NCBI GenBank assembly: GCA_021018995.1 | Contig: CM037586.1 | Span: 22,186,394 to 22,250,393 of the forward strand | Source of the DNA: Chloranthus sessilifolius | Taxonomy: Eukaryota; Streptophyta; Magnoliopsida; Chloranthales; Chloranthaceae | Direction of reading: 5' to 3' | DNA length: 64,000 nt | Part shown: in pieces, positions 22,851 to 33,352 of the stretch | How the letters are laid out: each line of letters opens with the position of its first letter | How positions within the stretch are numbered: the first letter of the stretch is position 1 | Notes under the pieces: generated by a model | Database searches by the model: none | Told to the model about the DNA's origin: nothing | The model's input: the letters and a program-made list of their open reading frames with translations, nothing else | Made by a program: the position numbers and the translations under genes

Positions 22851-25407
22851 TGTAATATCCCAAAAAATAATGGGTTTAACTTTGATCTCGGGATTCGTGC
22901 CCGATTGGTTGTAGGGTTGATCAAGTAATGGTCAAACAGTGAACTCATAAAGTGATGAACTAATATGAAGTCAATACGACTTAAGAGTAGTGTATAGGGT
23001 GAGTTAGTGGTCGCGTACACCTATCTCTAGTGTATGTGTTTAACACACAAGCAGAGAGAGAGGATATAAGGGTTAATAACCCTAGAATTCCTTTTGTCTT
23101 GATTGGTGAAGGAATTAAGAAGAGAGAGAGAGAGAGAGGGAGTAAGGAGGAGTTATGGAAGCTAGATGTTAATGCAAATCAAGAGGAGTTAGCATTGACT
23201 GTCGGATTCAACACGTTAGGATCGTTGAAGCAAAAGCTGGAACCCTAACCACCAAACCCAACAAATCAATCCTTTAAGGGATTTATTGAGGTGAGTTTTA
23301 ATTGAAGTTAATGCATAGATTGTAGATAATTAAATTCAGTCAAGTAGGGTTAAAAGGATAGATTAAAGACTTAGAAAAAGAAAGGGAAAAGATTTGGAAG
23401 AATAGCCCGAAAGGGGGCTGAATCTGGCCAAATCGATTAATCGAAATTGGGATTCGATTAATCGATTTTAGTCTGGAAGTTGAAAAGTCAAGGATGCCCG
23501 ATTTCGATTAATCGAATTGGACTTCGATTAATCGATTTGAAAGGTCGATTAATCAATTTAGAAATCGACTAATCGACTGGGTACCTCCAGTGGCTGGAGA
23601 AACATGACCTGGGAAAATCGACTAATCGAGTTAGGAAATCGATTAATCGATTTTGGATTTCGATTAATCGATTTGGGATCGACTAATCGATTTCGAACTT
23701 TCAACCACTCGATTTGAGAATTGACCTTACTATGTACGAGATTTCGATTAATCGATTTGGGATCGATTAATCGAATTTGAATATCGATTAATCGATTTTG
23801 GGAATCGATTAATTGATTTGAGTTTCAATTAATCGATTTTGGAAATTGATTAATCAATTTAGGTTTCGATTAATCGACTTTGGCAGTTTTACTAAACTTT
23901 CTAATTTTACTCTGAGATTCATGGAGGGTCTAGGACCTTATTTATTACATCTTTAGTGATGTATTGCATGTGTTGTGATGTACCATAGGTGATACGTGTG
24001 AAAGCGAGCACAAGGAGCCGTGTGAGACCTTGATGTTTGGACCTTCAAAGAACTGAGGTAGGGAACACCTTGAACATGCACTTTAATTGCAAGAGCATGT
24101 ATGTAGTGATATATTTATCAGAATTGAAAATATTTTAACTATGAAAAGCTTTATGAAAATGGGTGTGTGTGTGACACCAAGAATGCGATAAAAGCATCTG
24201 TGTGATGCGAGTAACTGAGATCAGGTAATCAAATGAGAAATGAGACATCCCCAAGGGATGAGAAAGTAATAAGGGCATCAGTATGATGCAAGTAAATTAT
24301 ACATCCCAGGGATATATGTATGATTGAATAATTATTGTTGAGGCCTAACTGATATAAGATAACACTTTACACGATGAACAACTATATGTAAAGCACATAT
24401 TATTTTTATTATTTGAGATTTGTTTAGAATACCCTACCGACGTGGCGGGATACCCACGACTGACGCAAGGATATCCGTGACCGGTACGGCGGCCAATCCG
24501 TACACCAGTACGGAGGCCTATCCGTACACAGTAAGCACATCTCAGGGATGTTGAGATGAGATTTAACCCCGCCGCCTATTGAGAAAGGGGCTTGGGTCGT
24601 ATTCCCAGGGAATATATTTTTACAACTATCTATTTAGGCAACGATGGTGGGTATTCCATCGGGGCTCGATGCTATATTGCTCGGGGATTACTTAAGTTGA
24701 AGATTTAAGTTTTGCTTTAGGCCTGTTTAGTGTCATTCATGATAAAATAACAGTAAAGTAAGACATGCAAATTACCAGTAAATCTTGAATGCAATTACCA
24801 TCTTTTAAACTATTTTCTGGCTAATGCATAGACACATCATGCTTAGAATATCATGGAATATATGTCTGATTTTGATTTATATGTTCATTGTGTTGTTCCC
24901 TATTGAGCTAGGATGTAGCTCACCCTTTAGACTATACGTCGCAAGTCCTTTGTTAGCAGCGGCCGAGGCTTCGGGAGACGTTGATCCGGGTGATTCGGAT
25001 TATGTACCTAGGGACGAGTTGGAGCCTCCTCCCGAGGACTTCTTCTAGGAGACTCCGCTGAGTACTTTGAGAGAGTTTTTGTGAGCAGATTGTACGGCTT
25101 GGTATGTCAAGCCTTTATTTTTTATGAATAATGTAATTAAATTGATTATTTCTTTTGGCAAACCATCTGGGGTGATCTGTTTATCACCGATGGTTCGGAA
25201 CGGTTCTCTGTTCATACAATGGCATGAAAGTAGAACTATCTTTTGCTTGTGCCAAATGGGCATGTTACTTTCGCTTTATGCAACTATTTACTTTATTCAT
25301 TCATCATTGCTTGTTATACCAATGTTTCGTGCATAGTATTTAGGGCATGGTCTAGAGGACCGTGCTGATGGCACGGGTTTCGGGGTGCCAAAATCTGGGC
25401 TGTCATA
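22851..25407 (+). repeat. 5' LTR of B1
   Basis: 2,557 bases. It contains a dense CGATTAATCG array at 23433-23880, a GA-rich tract near 23120-23140 and a conserved AGGATGTAGCTCACCCTTTA block near 24910 shared with LTR families B2 and E. The 3' LTR differs at many sites, mostly transitions. Confidence 0.95.
23433..23880. repeat. CGATTAATCG palindrome array in B1 5' LTR
   Basis: I count ten exact copies of the 10-base palindrome in about 450 bases, plus at least six copies with one change (CGACTAATCG, CGATTAATCA, CAATTAATCG and similar). Spacing is irregular. The 3' LTR copy lies at about 33930-34335. Confidence 0.95.
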
Positions 25408-25409
25408 GT

Positions 25410-25420
25410 TGGTATCAGAG
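25410..25420 (+). other. Primer-binding site, initiator tRNA-Met type
   Basis: TGGTATCAGAG lies two bases after the 5' LTR and matches the complement of the initiator-Met tRNA 3' end used by most plant gypsy and copia elements. Confidence 0.92.
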
Positions 25421-25510
25421 TATTTTCTTTTAGAAATTCTAACAATCATTCTTTTGTCAGAGCATAGGGACTTCTGCTAATGAAAACTTTGTTTTCACGT
25501 GCAGACCGTT

Positions 25511-26905
25511 ATGTTTCCTAGAAGAAGAGGCTGACCCAGGGGCGGTCATCATAGAAATTTACGTAGTCGAGATGATCTCATCTTGGATACCAATCGAGTA
25601 CCTTTGGGATACGGAGGTGCTTCAGGTAGTGGTAGTCAAGAGGGCCACAATCAAGGAGAGAACCATGATCGAGATCGTCAGGATCGAGATCAAAGAGAAC
25701 AGGAGAGAGTCAGAGAAAGGAATGAGGATAGAGAGGTGCGTCAGAGGATGATGCACACCATGGAGACCATGGCGACTGCTATGGCTCAACAGGAAGCATC
25801 TTTGGCAGCTCATACAGCTCATGGCGACATCGACCACCGACCAGTTAGTGGCTCACACACACTTGATGTCTTGACTTTTACCGAGTTTAGGAGGATGAGA
25901 CCTCCTAGCTTTTCAGAACAGGCAGACTCTATGGCAGCTGAAAATTGGTTAAGTGAGATGGAGAAGGTGTTCAGTGTGCTCACTTGTACAGAGGATAAGA
26001 GCATCCATTGGGTAGCCTACATGTTAGACGGGGAGGCTGGGCCTTGGTGGAAGTCCGTTTCACGGACTAGGGCTCAAGAGACCCCAGATATGCCCTGGAC
26101 GTGGGACGAGTTCGTCGAGGAATTTAACAAGCAGTACTTCCCGGAAGTGGTAAGGAACCAAATGGAGATTCAGTTTCTACAGCTTACTTAAGGGAAAATA
26201 AGTGTGAGAGAATATGGAGTGGAGTTCATGCGACTCGCTCGCTTCGTGCCCGACTATGTCATCACAGAGATGATGAAAGCGAAGAGGTTTCAGCAAGGAT
26301 TGAAGTCGGACGTGAGGGGAGGAGTAGCACCATTCCAGCTGAGGACCTATAGAGAGGTCATGAGCAAGGCTTGGTGGTAGAAGAAGAAAATAATAACAAG
26401 TACCGCCAGAGAGAGCAGCAAGGAAGGTGGAATACTGACCAGAACAGGACGGGAAACTACGAACCGGTGAACAAAAAGCCGAGATTCGTACCAAACAATC
26501 AGAAACCACCGTTCCAAGGAGGTTATGGGAGACCGACGCAGCAGACCAACCAACAAAAATTCCCATTGCTTGCATCGGGGAGGCCGATGAGATATGAGAG
26601 CCCTGCGATTACTATCGGAGCGACAGTTACACAGGGGTTCTCGCGAGCAGCTTCTTCCACACCTCGTGAGACTTGTGCCAAGTGTGGCAAGTCTCATAGG
26701 ATAGTTGACTATAGGCAGGGAACTCGGGGCTGCTTTAGATGTGGCAAGGTGGGCCACTTGATCAAGGAGTGCCCTAAAATGAACAAAGAAAAGACGGCTT
26801 CAGCTCCTATTCCACGACCTATACAAGCAAGGAAGCTGATCGTCCAAGGGAGAGCCTACGCAGTCACAGCTCAGGAGGCTCAAAATACAAATGATGTTAT
26901 TCAAG
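25511..26905 (+). pseudogene. B1 gag (capsid and nucleocapsid), broken
   Basis: Forms the particle and binds RNA. The start ATG at 25511 is supported by the matching start of B2 at the window's right edge. A TGA at 25532 (CGA in B2) stops it early. The basic/Glu-rich N-terminus is followed by the gag domain (NWLSEMEKVFSVLTCTED, GEAGPWWKSV, TWDEFVEEFNKQYFP). A TAA at 26189 replaces CAA, and a one-base deletion near 26370 shifts the frame. There are two zinc knuckles. The first (CAKCGKSHRIVDY) has lost its last Cys to Tyr; the second (CFRCGKVGHLIKEC) is intact. The coding part ends at an apparent splice donor; unspliced, it would stop at 26923-26925. Confidence 0.9.
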
Positions 26906-27065
26906 GTGAGCTTTTTTTTAAATAAAGAATTTCAATTCTTGAAAAAAAAAAAAAATTTAGATAGAGAAGGTGCATCCATATAGAAAATATAAGAAAAGAA
27001 AACTTGCATGTAATAAATTCTAGTGTGATGATAAACATTATATATATATGTGTACGTATGATTAG
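26906..27065 (+). other. Probable spliceosomal intron between gag and protease in B1
   Basis: The donor CAAG|GTGAGC and acceptor GATTAG|GT bound a 160-base AT-rich insert. Removing it joins the gag frame to the protease frame in phase. Left in, the gag frame ends six codons later. The same arrangement with the same junctions is in B2 (62454-62597), whose intron differs in length by 16 bases yet keeps the exon frame. This implies splicing-controlled Gag versus Gag-Pol output. Inferred from sequence only. Confidence 0.75.
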
Positions 27066-30000
27066 GTACATTACAAATTTATAACAAGGGAAGTGACGTG
27101 ATATACAAAGCTTGAGTGTTGATAGACTCGGGGTCTACCCACTCATTTGTTACCCCTCGCTTCACGAAGAGGATGAAAGTCAACCCAAAGGAGTTAGACT
27201 TCGTTTTAACCATGATTGTTCCTACTGGAAAATCGGTTGATACCGAAAAGGGTTGCAACTCTGTGATTGTGAGAGTCATGGATGGAGACGTCTTTGAACT
27301 ACTGGCAAACTTAATTCTGTTGGACATGCAAGGTTTCGACGTGATCCTTGGCATGGATTGGCTGTCGACTCACTGTGCGACGGTAGATTACAAGAATAAG
27401 GTCATCATCTTCAGACCCAATACGAGAAGAGCATTTAGATTTAGAGGAGAGAGGTCGACGCACATGCCACTTATCTCGACAGTCAAGGCCAAACGCTTGA
27501 TCAGAAAAGGATGCAATAGATACTTGGCATTCTTGAAGGAAGATAAGGAGGAGAAGAATGTTATCTCTGAAATAGTCGTGGTGCAAGACTTCGCCGATGT
27601 ATTTCTAGAGGAATTATCCGGATTACCTCCAGAGAAAGAAGTAAAATTCGCCATCGACTTAGCACTAAGAACGGAGCCTGTTTCTCAAGCACCATACAGA
27701 ATGGCTCCTGCTGAGTTAAAGGAATTGAAAGAGCATCTGCAAGAGTTAATGGACAAGGAGTTTGTTAGACCGAGCGTGTCTCCATGGGGAGCACCGGTCA
27801 TGTTTGTAAAGAAGAAAGATGGATCAATGTGTCTGTGCATTGACTATCGACAATTGAACAAACTTATCATTAAGAATCGATACCCTTTGCCTAGGATAGA
27901 TGACCTGTTTGATCAACTGCAAGGAGCAAAGTACTTCTCCAAGATCGATCTGAGATCGGGATACCATCAGTTGAGAGTCAAGGTAGAGGATATTCAGAAG
28001 ACTGCATTCAGGACTCGATACGGACACTATGAATTTTTGGTGATGCCGTTTGGATTGACAAATGCCCCGGCGTCATTCATGGATCTAATGAATAGGGTGT
28101 TTAAACCACACCTAAACTCTTGTGTCGTAGTGTTTGTTGACGACATCTTGATCTATTCAAAATCAGAAGAAGAGCATGAAAAGCACCTGAGAATAGCCCT
28201 ATAGACTCTGTGAACACTAATTGTATGCCAAGCTCAGCAAGTGCGAGTTTTGGTTAGAAGAAGTTAACTTTTTTAGACACGTTGCCTCAAAGCATGGTGT
28301 CACTGTAGATCCAGCAAAGATCGAAGCAGTGGTGAATTGGGAGCAACCAAAAACCATGACTGACATCCGCAGTTTTCTTGGATTAGCGGGTTACTATCGA
28401 CGTTTTATTGAGGGTTTTTCAAAGATATCAGGACCACTCACGAGACTCACACGGAAAGTCGCAAGGTTTGAATGGAGTGAGGCATGCGAGAAGACTTTTC
28501 AAGAACTCAAGAAGAGACTCACTTTAGCTCCAATATTAGCGATTCCTTCAGGCAGTGGAGGGTTCGCAGTATACAGCGATGCTTCGTATAGTGGTTTGGG
28601 TTGCGTGCTTAATCAACATAAAAAGGTGATAGCGTACGGATCAAGACAATTGAAAGAGCATGAGAATAATTATCCGACACATGACCTGGAATTAGCAGCG
28701 GTCATTTTTGTACTCAAGATTTGGAGACATTACTTGTACGGTGAGACGTTTGAGATTTTCACCGACCACAAGAGCCTCAAATATCTGTTTACACAGAAGG
28801 AACTAAATATGAGGCAGCACAGATGGATGGAGTTCCTCAAGGACTATGACTGTTCTATACAGTACCATCCAAGCAAGGCTAATGTAGTAGCCGACGCCTT
28901 GAGTTGAAAGGGTTCAGCTCAATTGGCTAGTTTAATTTTGGGTATGCACCGATGGAAGTTATTTGAAGATCTGGAACTGTATGATGCGAACATCGAGTCT
29001 CAAGCTACAAGAGCCTTCTTGGCTAATATATCAGTGAGACCGATAATATTTGAGCATATCCACGAGCTACGGATGAAAGACTCGGCGCTAACCAAAATTC
29101 GTCAAGATGTAACTGAAGGCATTAGATCTGATTTTTCGATCAAGGAGGATGGGTCCTTATTGTTCAAGGGCCGTCTTTGCATTTCGGACATTGCCGATTT
29201 ACGGCGGACATTCTTGATGAATCTCACAAATCCAATTATGCGATTCACCCGGGTAGCATAAAGATGTATCAAGACTTGAAAAAGAATTACTGGTGGAGAG
29301 GTTTGAAATAAGGCATGGCAGAGTACGTGTCACGGTGTTTAACGTGCCAACAAGTGAAGATCAATCATAAACACCCTGCGAGATTATTACAGCCTCTACC
29401 TATACCAGAATGAAAGTGGGAATCGATCTCTATGGATTTCATTATTGGGCTCCCGCGTACTGCAAAGAAGTACAATGCTATTTCGGTAGTGGTCGATCGA
29501 TTGACCAAGTCAATGCACTTCTTGCCCTATAACACGATATACACGGCGGGAAGACTAGCAGAGATGTATATGAAAGAGATTGTCCGTTTGCATGAGATTT
29601 CGAGTAGCATCATTTCAGACCGGGACCCATTGTATACATCAAAGTTTTGGAAGAAATTTCAAGAAGGAATGGGAACACAACTAGATTTCAGTACGGCATT
29701 CTATCCACAAACCGACGGACAGACTGAGAGGGTCAATCAAATCATTGAGGACATGCTTAGAGCATGTATGTTAGAATTGCAAGGATCGTGAGATCAGCAC
29801 CTACCGCTGATTGAGTTTGCATATAACAACTGCTTTCAGACGAGCATTGGGATGGCACCATATGAAGCACTTTATAGACGGCGATGTAGATCGCCCATCA
29901 ATTGGGAGGAAACGGGTGAGAAATTTATTTTAGGACCCGAGATACTTGAAGATAATGCCACCTATGTTCGAATGATAACGACAAAACTCAAAGTGGCTCA

Positions 30001-30475
30001 GAGCAGACAGAAAAGCTACGTTGATATCAAGCAAACGAGTGTAGACTTTAAGATGGGTGAACATGTGTTCGTGAAGGTATCGCCTATGAAAGGCGTGATG
30101 AGGTTTGAAAAGAGAGGGAAGCTAAGTCCCCACTATCTTGGACCGTTTGAAGTTTTGGGTCGAGTAGGGGAAGTTGCTTACCGCATTGGATTGCCACTGT
30201 TATTTGATCAAGTACACAAGGTGTTCACATATAGATGCTCAAGAAATATCTTAATGGCCCTGATCACGTGTTGAGCGGCCAATCATTTGAGATGCATGAG
30301 GATATGACCATGATTGAAGAGCCGGTAGAGATTTTGGATCGAAAGGAACAAGTGTTGTGGACAAAAGCGATTCCATTAGTACTTGTTCGATGGAAGTATC
30401 ATCCGGCCGAAGAAGCTACGTGGGAACGAGAAGTCGACGTGAAAGAACAGTATCTGAACTTGTTTGCGACAACTT
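27066..30475 (+). pseudogene. B1 pol: protease, RT, RNase H, integrase, chromodomain; broken
   Basis: Encodes the enzymes of reverse transcription and integration. In order: aspartic protease with [10 protein letters not shown] (about 27119-27148), preceded by a TGA at 27113 where B2 has CGA; reverse transcriptase with the [10 protein letters not shown] and FVDD blocks (FVDD near 28132-28143), ended by a TAG at 28202 and a two-base deletion just after; RNase H (about 28520-28900, DASYSG and TDHKSL); TGA at 28905; integrase zinc-binding HHCC region (about 29240-29370, frameshifted) and DDE core (MDF near 29432, SDRDP near 29617, QTERVNQIIED near 29720); GPF/Y-like module near 30140; and a chromodomain (about 30340-30475, VRWKYHPAEEATWERE), after another one-base frameshift near 30226. 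The chromodomain places it among chromoviruses. Confidence 0.95.
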
Positions 30476-31560
30476 GAGAGTTAAAAATTATATCACCGTA
30501 AGCATGTTTGTGGAATGAAGCCATATGTTGTAATCCAACGAAAATCTTTTGATCAATGTACTCCATAGAAAAAAATTTATCCGCATCGTATCCCTAATGT
30601 AATGTAAATTGCGTGGTTAAAGTTCATTATAGCCACGACAGGACTGTGGTGACGTGGTTCGCTAAATCAATGACCAACGGATCATGTTTTACCAATGAAT
30701 CAAAAGAGACAGAAATTTTTAAAATCTGAAGAATCTGATCAAAACCGATTAATCGATTAATCAATTTTGGTCGATTAGTCGACTGGCATGCACCAGTGAG
30801 TGGAAATTTGATGAGGATCCAGGAAATTAAAGAAGTGAAATTTTGATTAATCGATTTGGGTTTCGATTAATCAATCTTGGATTTCGATAATCGATCTAGA
30901 GATTCGAGTAATCGAATAACTTAAGAATTTTAGAAAAACTTGAAAAAAATTTACGATTTCGATTAATCGAAGTAAAATTCGATTAATTGATTTGGGATTT
31001 CGATTAATCAAACTGGAGGTTCGACTAATCGAGTCACTTGAGAATTTTGGGAAAAGTTTGAAGGACCTTATGATTTCGATTAATCGAAGTGAAATTTGAT
31101 TAATCGATTTTGGGATTTCGATTAATCGAAGTGAAATTCGATTAATCGACTGGCATGCGCTAGTGAGCTCGAAAATTTGAAATTTTAAATAACCATGATT
31201 TCGATTAATCGAAATGATTTCAATTAATCAATTTTGAGTTTCGATTAATCGATTTTGTGCGACTAAACCTGGTTTTGAATCTCGATTAATCGATTTTGGA
31301 AATCGATTAATCGAACCGGGTCCTATATATATAAATCGAGGGGGATTTCTCCCCATTTGAAAATTTGGGGTTTTCTGTTCTTGCGCGCCACTTCATCTCC
31401 CTTCTTGAGCAAGCGTACCAGCTAGGGTTTTGGGGAGTTAGAATCGATTTCAGATCGAAATCATTTACATTCGGATAAAAAATTTAAGGTAAAACCCTAG
31501 TTTTCGTTCTTTTTCCATTTCCAACTATCAAACCCTAGTTTTCTTTGATTATTTCCAAAA
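30476..31560 (+). promoter_or_regulatory. Spacer with CGATTAATCG array and TATA-bearing leader of the accessory ORF
   Basis: Between the chromodomain and the accessory ORF lie nine exact CGATTAATCG palindromes and many one-mismatch versions (30746-31312). Directly after them is TATATATATAAAT (31324-31336) and a CT/CCCTAG-rich leader of about 200 bases ending at ATG 31561. The same order (array, TATA, leader, ATG) is found in B2. This looks like an internal promoter that gives the accessory ORF its own transcript. Confidence 0.65.
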
Positions 31561-33065
31561 ATGCCGCCTAAAACACATTTGTCTTCGAAGAAGGCAACGT
31601 CTAAGCTTTCGGTCCGGCGTAAGAACGCCGCACCGCCACCACCTACCCCATCACCTATGAGGACTCCGTCACCGTCGGCATCGGCTACCACATCCGGTTC
31701 GACGAGCGCGTCTTCGCGTAAGTCTTCACCAATGCCACCACCACCCATCAACGTACTCCAACCAAACGAATGGTGGGCGGAAAAGTCCTTCGAAACCGAG
31801 TACATTGTTGACGTCGAGTTGTTTACTAACCCCGATGTGGGGAGCGAGACCCAATGGGCTTGAAACTACCTAGTAAAGGCCGGCCTCGGCAACCTTTTGA
31901 AACCAATCCACGGGTCCTACTACCCTAGATTGGTTCGTCTGTTCTACCAAGGGTTAAAAGAGGGGCCTACTGACAACGTTGTCACGACCACCATTGAGGG
32001 TCGCGACTATACCTTCACTCGTCGCCACTTCCACGAGGTCCTAGAGTGCTATTTGGACTTCGTACCCTAGACTACCCTCTTCCCACCCTTTGCGGAAGAG
32101 GTAAAATTTGAAGAAATAATGACCCGTATGACCAAGGGGAAAAAGGGGTCGGGATCGTCCATTAGGAGGGTCGATCTCCCCCATTACATGTGGATGTTTG
32201 ATTCCATAATCAAGTGCAACCTCTATCCGATGCGCCCCGACACCGAGCGGGTGGACTTAGTACAGCAGACACTCTACGCGGCCTTCTGTGGCCATTGGTT
32301 TGACGCTACGATGATCATCCTCGAGGGGATGGTCTACATAAAGGAAAAGTTGATGAAGGGCAACTTGAAGCCCAAAGAAAAGATGTCGAATGCTCACCTC
32401 ATTTCGAGCATGCTGGAGTGTTACTCAGACGCTTCAGAGTACACCATCTCGCCCCACGAGGAGAGGGCTACGGATCGCGTGAAGCATTTCCCCATTGCTT
32501 CATGGAGTCGTAGCTACAACTTACTCAAGCGAACCCTACCAGCTCAGGGCCCAGCAGCAGTAGCACCACCACCACCCCCACCACCACATCAGGACCCACC
32601 TGTGGGGGAGTACACCCCATTGATCCACCAGCTGAGGGGGCACCCTCCCATACCACCGCCTCGCCTACTCCGCCAGCGCAGTCTGCGGTAGCTACACCGA
32701 CTTCTTCATATCGCCGGCTTGCAGCTCGCCCGGCGCTCACGATAGAGGATGTGTTGGCTCGGATGAAGGCCAACAATGAGAGGATGAACCGATAGATGGA
32801 CTTTTTGATGTTCTACACACTATGGTAAATCTATCCGTTGGATTACCAGCAGCGCCTCGCGCAGGAGGCGGAGTGGGCTGCGGATCGGACAGCTTTTCAC
32901 ACGAGTACCATTTTCCATGCGGGTACCTCTGCGGCCGATGCATCTGGCTCGGCGCCCCAGCAGCCCGAGCAGCTTGCTGCTACGACCCAGCCATCGCCAG
33001 AGCCACCAATTCCATCAGAGCAGCCCGCCCAAGCGTCAGATCAACCAAGAGAGGGGACGGCTTGA
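31561..33065 (+). pseudogene. B1 accessory ORF, resembling the 'putative plant transposon protein' domain
   Basis: This is an extra protein not part of standard gag-pol. The N-terminus is basic then Pro/Ser/Thr-rich (PPPPTPSP...), leading into a folded region of about 230 residues with YYPRLVRLFYQGL, a TRRHFHEVLECYL helix-like block, HYMWMFDSIIKCNLYPM, LVQQTLYAAFCGHWFDATMI and LISSMLECYSD. It ends in a long Pro/Ala/Gln-rich tail. Stops: TGA at 31861 (also present in B2) and TAG at about 32068; a frameshift falls in the tail near 32690. The folded region resembles a domain known from Athila-type ORFs and is related to the ORF at 40244-42841. Function unknown. Confidence 0.75.
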
Positions 33066-33352
33066 GCGCCTGACGATAGTTTTCTGTTGTGATCATCTTT
33101 GCATATTTTGTATTGTTCGGTTCAAATTCTAAATTGTCATTATCGAAAATAGTTGAAGAAACTTGTATATTTTGAAAATTGATAATGGAATACAGATTAG
33201 TTTTTTGATGTACTTGCATTAGTTTTGTTTTCTCGTACTGTGTGATGTGTAATTTACTTTCGAGTGTGGGTACGTGACACAGCAGTGTGTGGTACCACAT
33301 AAGTGCACCCTTGAGTTATTTTCGAGGACAAAAATTCCCAAGGTGCGGAGAA
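33066..33352 (+). other. 3' untranslated stretch and polypurine tract of B1
   Basis: Non-coding. It ends with AAGGTGCGGAGAA (33340-33352), the polypurine tract that primes plus-strand DNA synthesis, immediately before the 3' LTR. B2 has AAGGTGGGGAGAA at the same place. Confidence 0.85.

Noticed and set aside
23433..23880. CRISPR-like array
   Set aside because: Palindromes are 10 bases with irregular spacing in a plant LTR; there are no uniform repeats, spacers or cas genes.
24824..25336. Short forward frames in the B1 LTR, with equivalents near 35585 and 54523
   Set aside because: They recur because the LTR recurs; no coding signature and they overlap on both strands.
27079..27654. Minus-strand frames antisense to B1 protease
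   Set aside because: Shadows of the pol coding frame; the same antisense frames appear opposite B2 pol (61763-62479).
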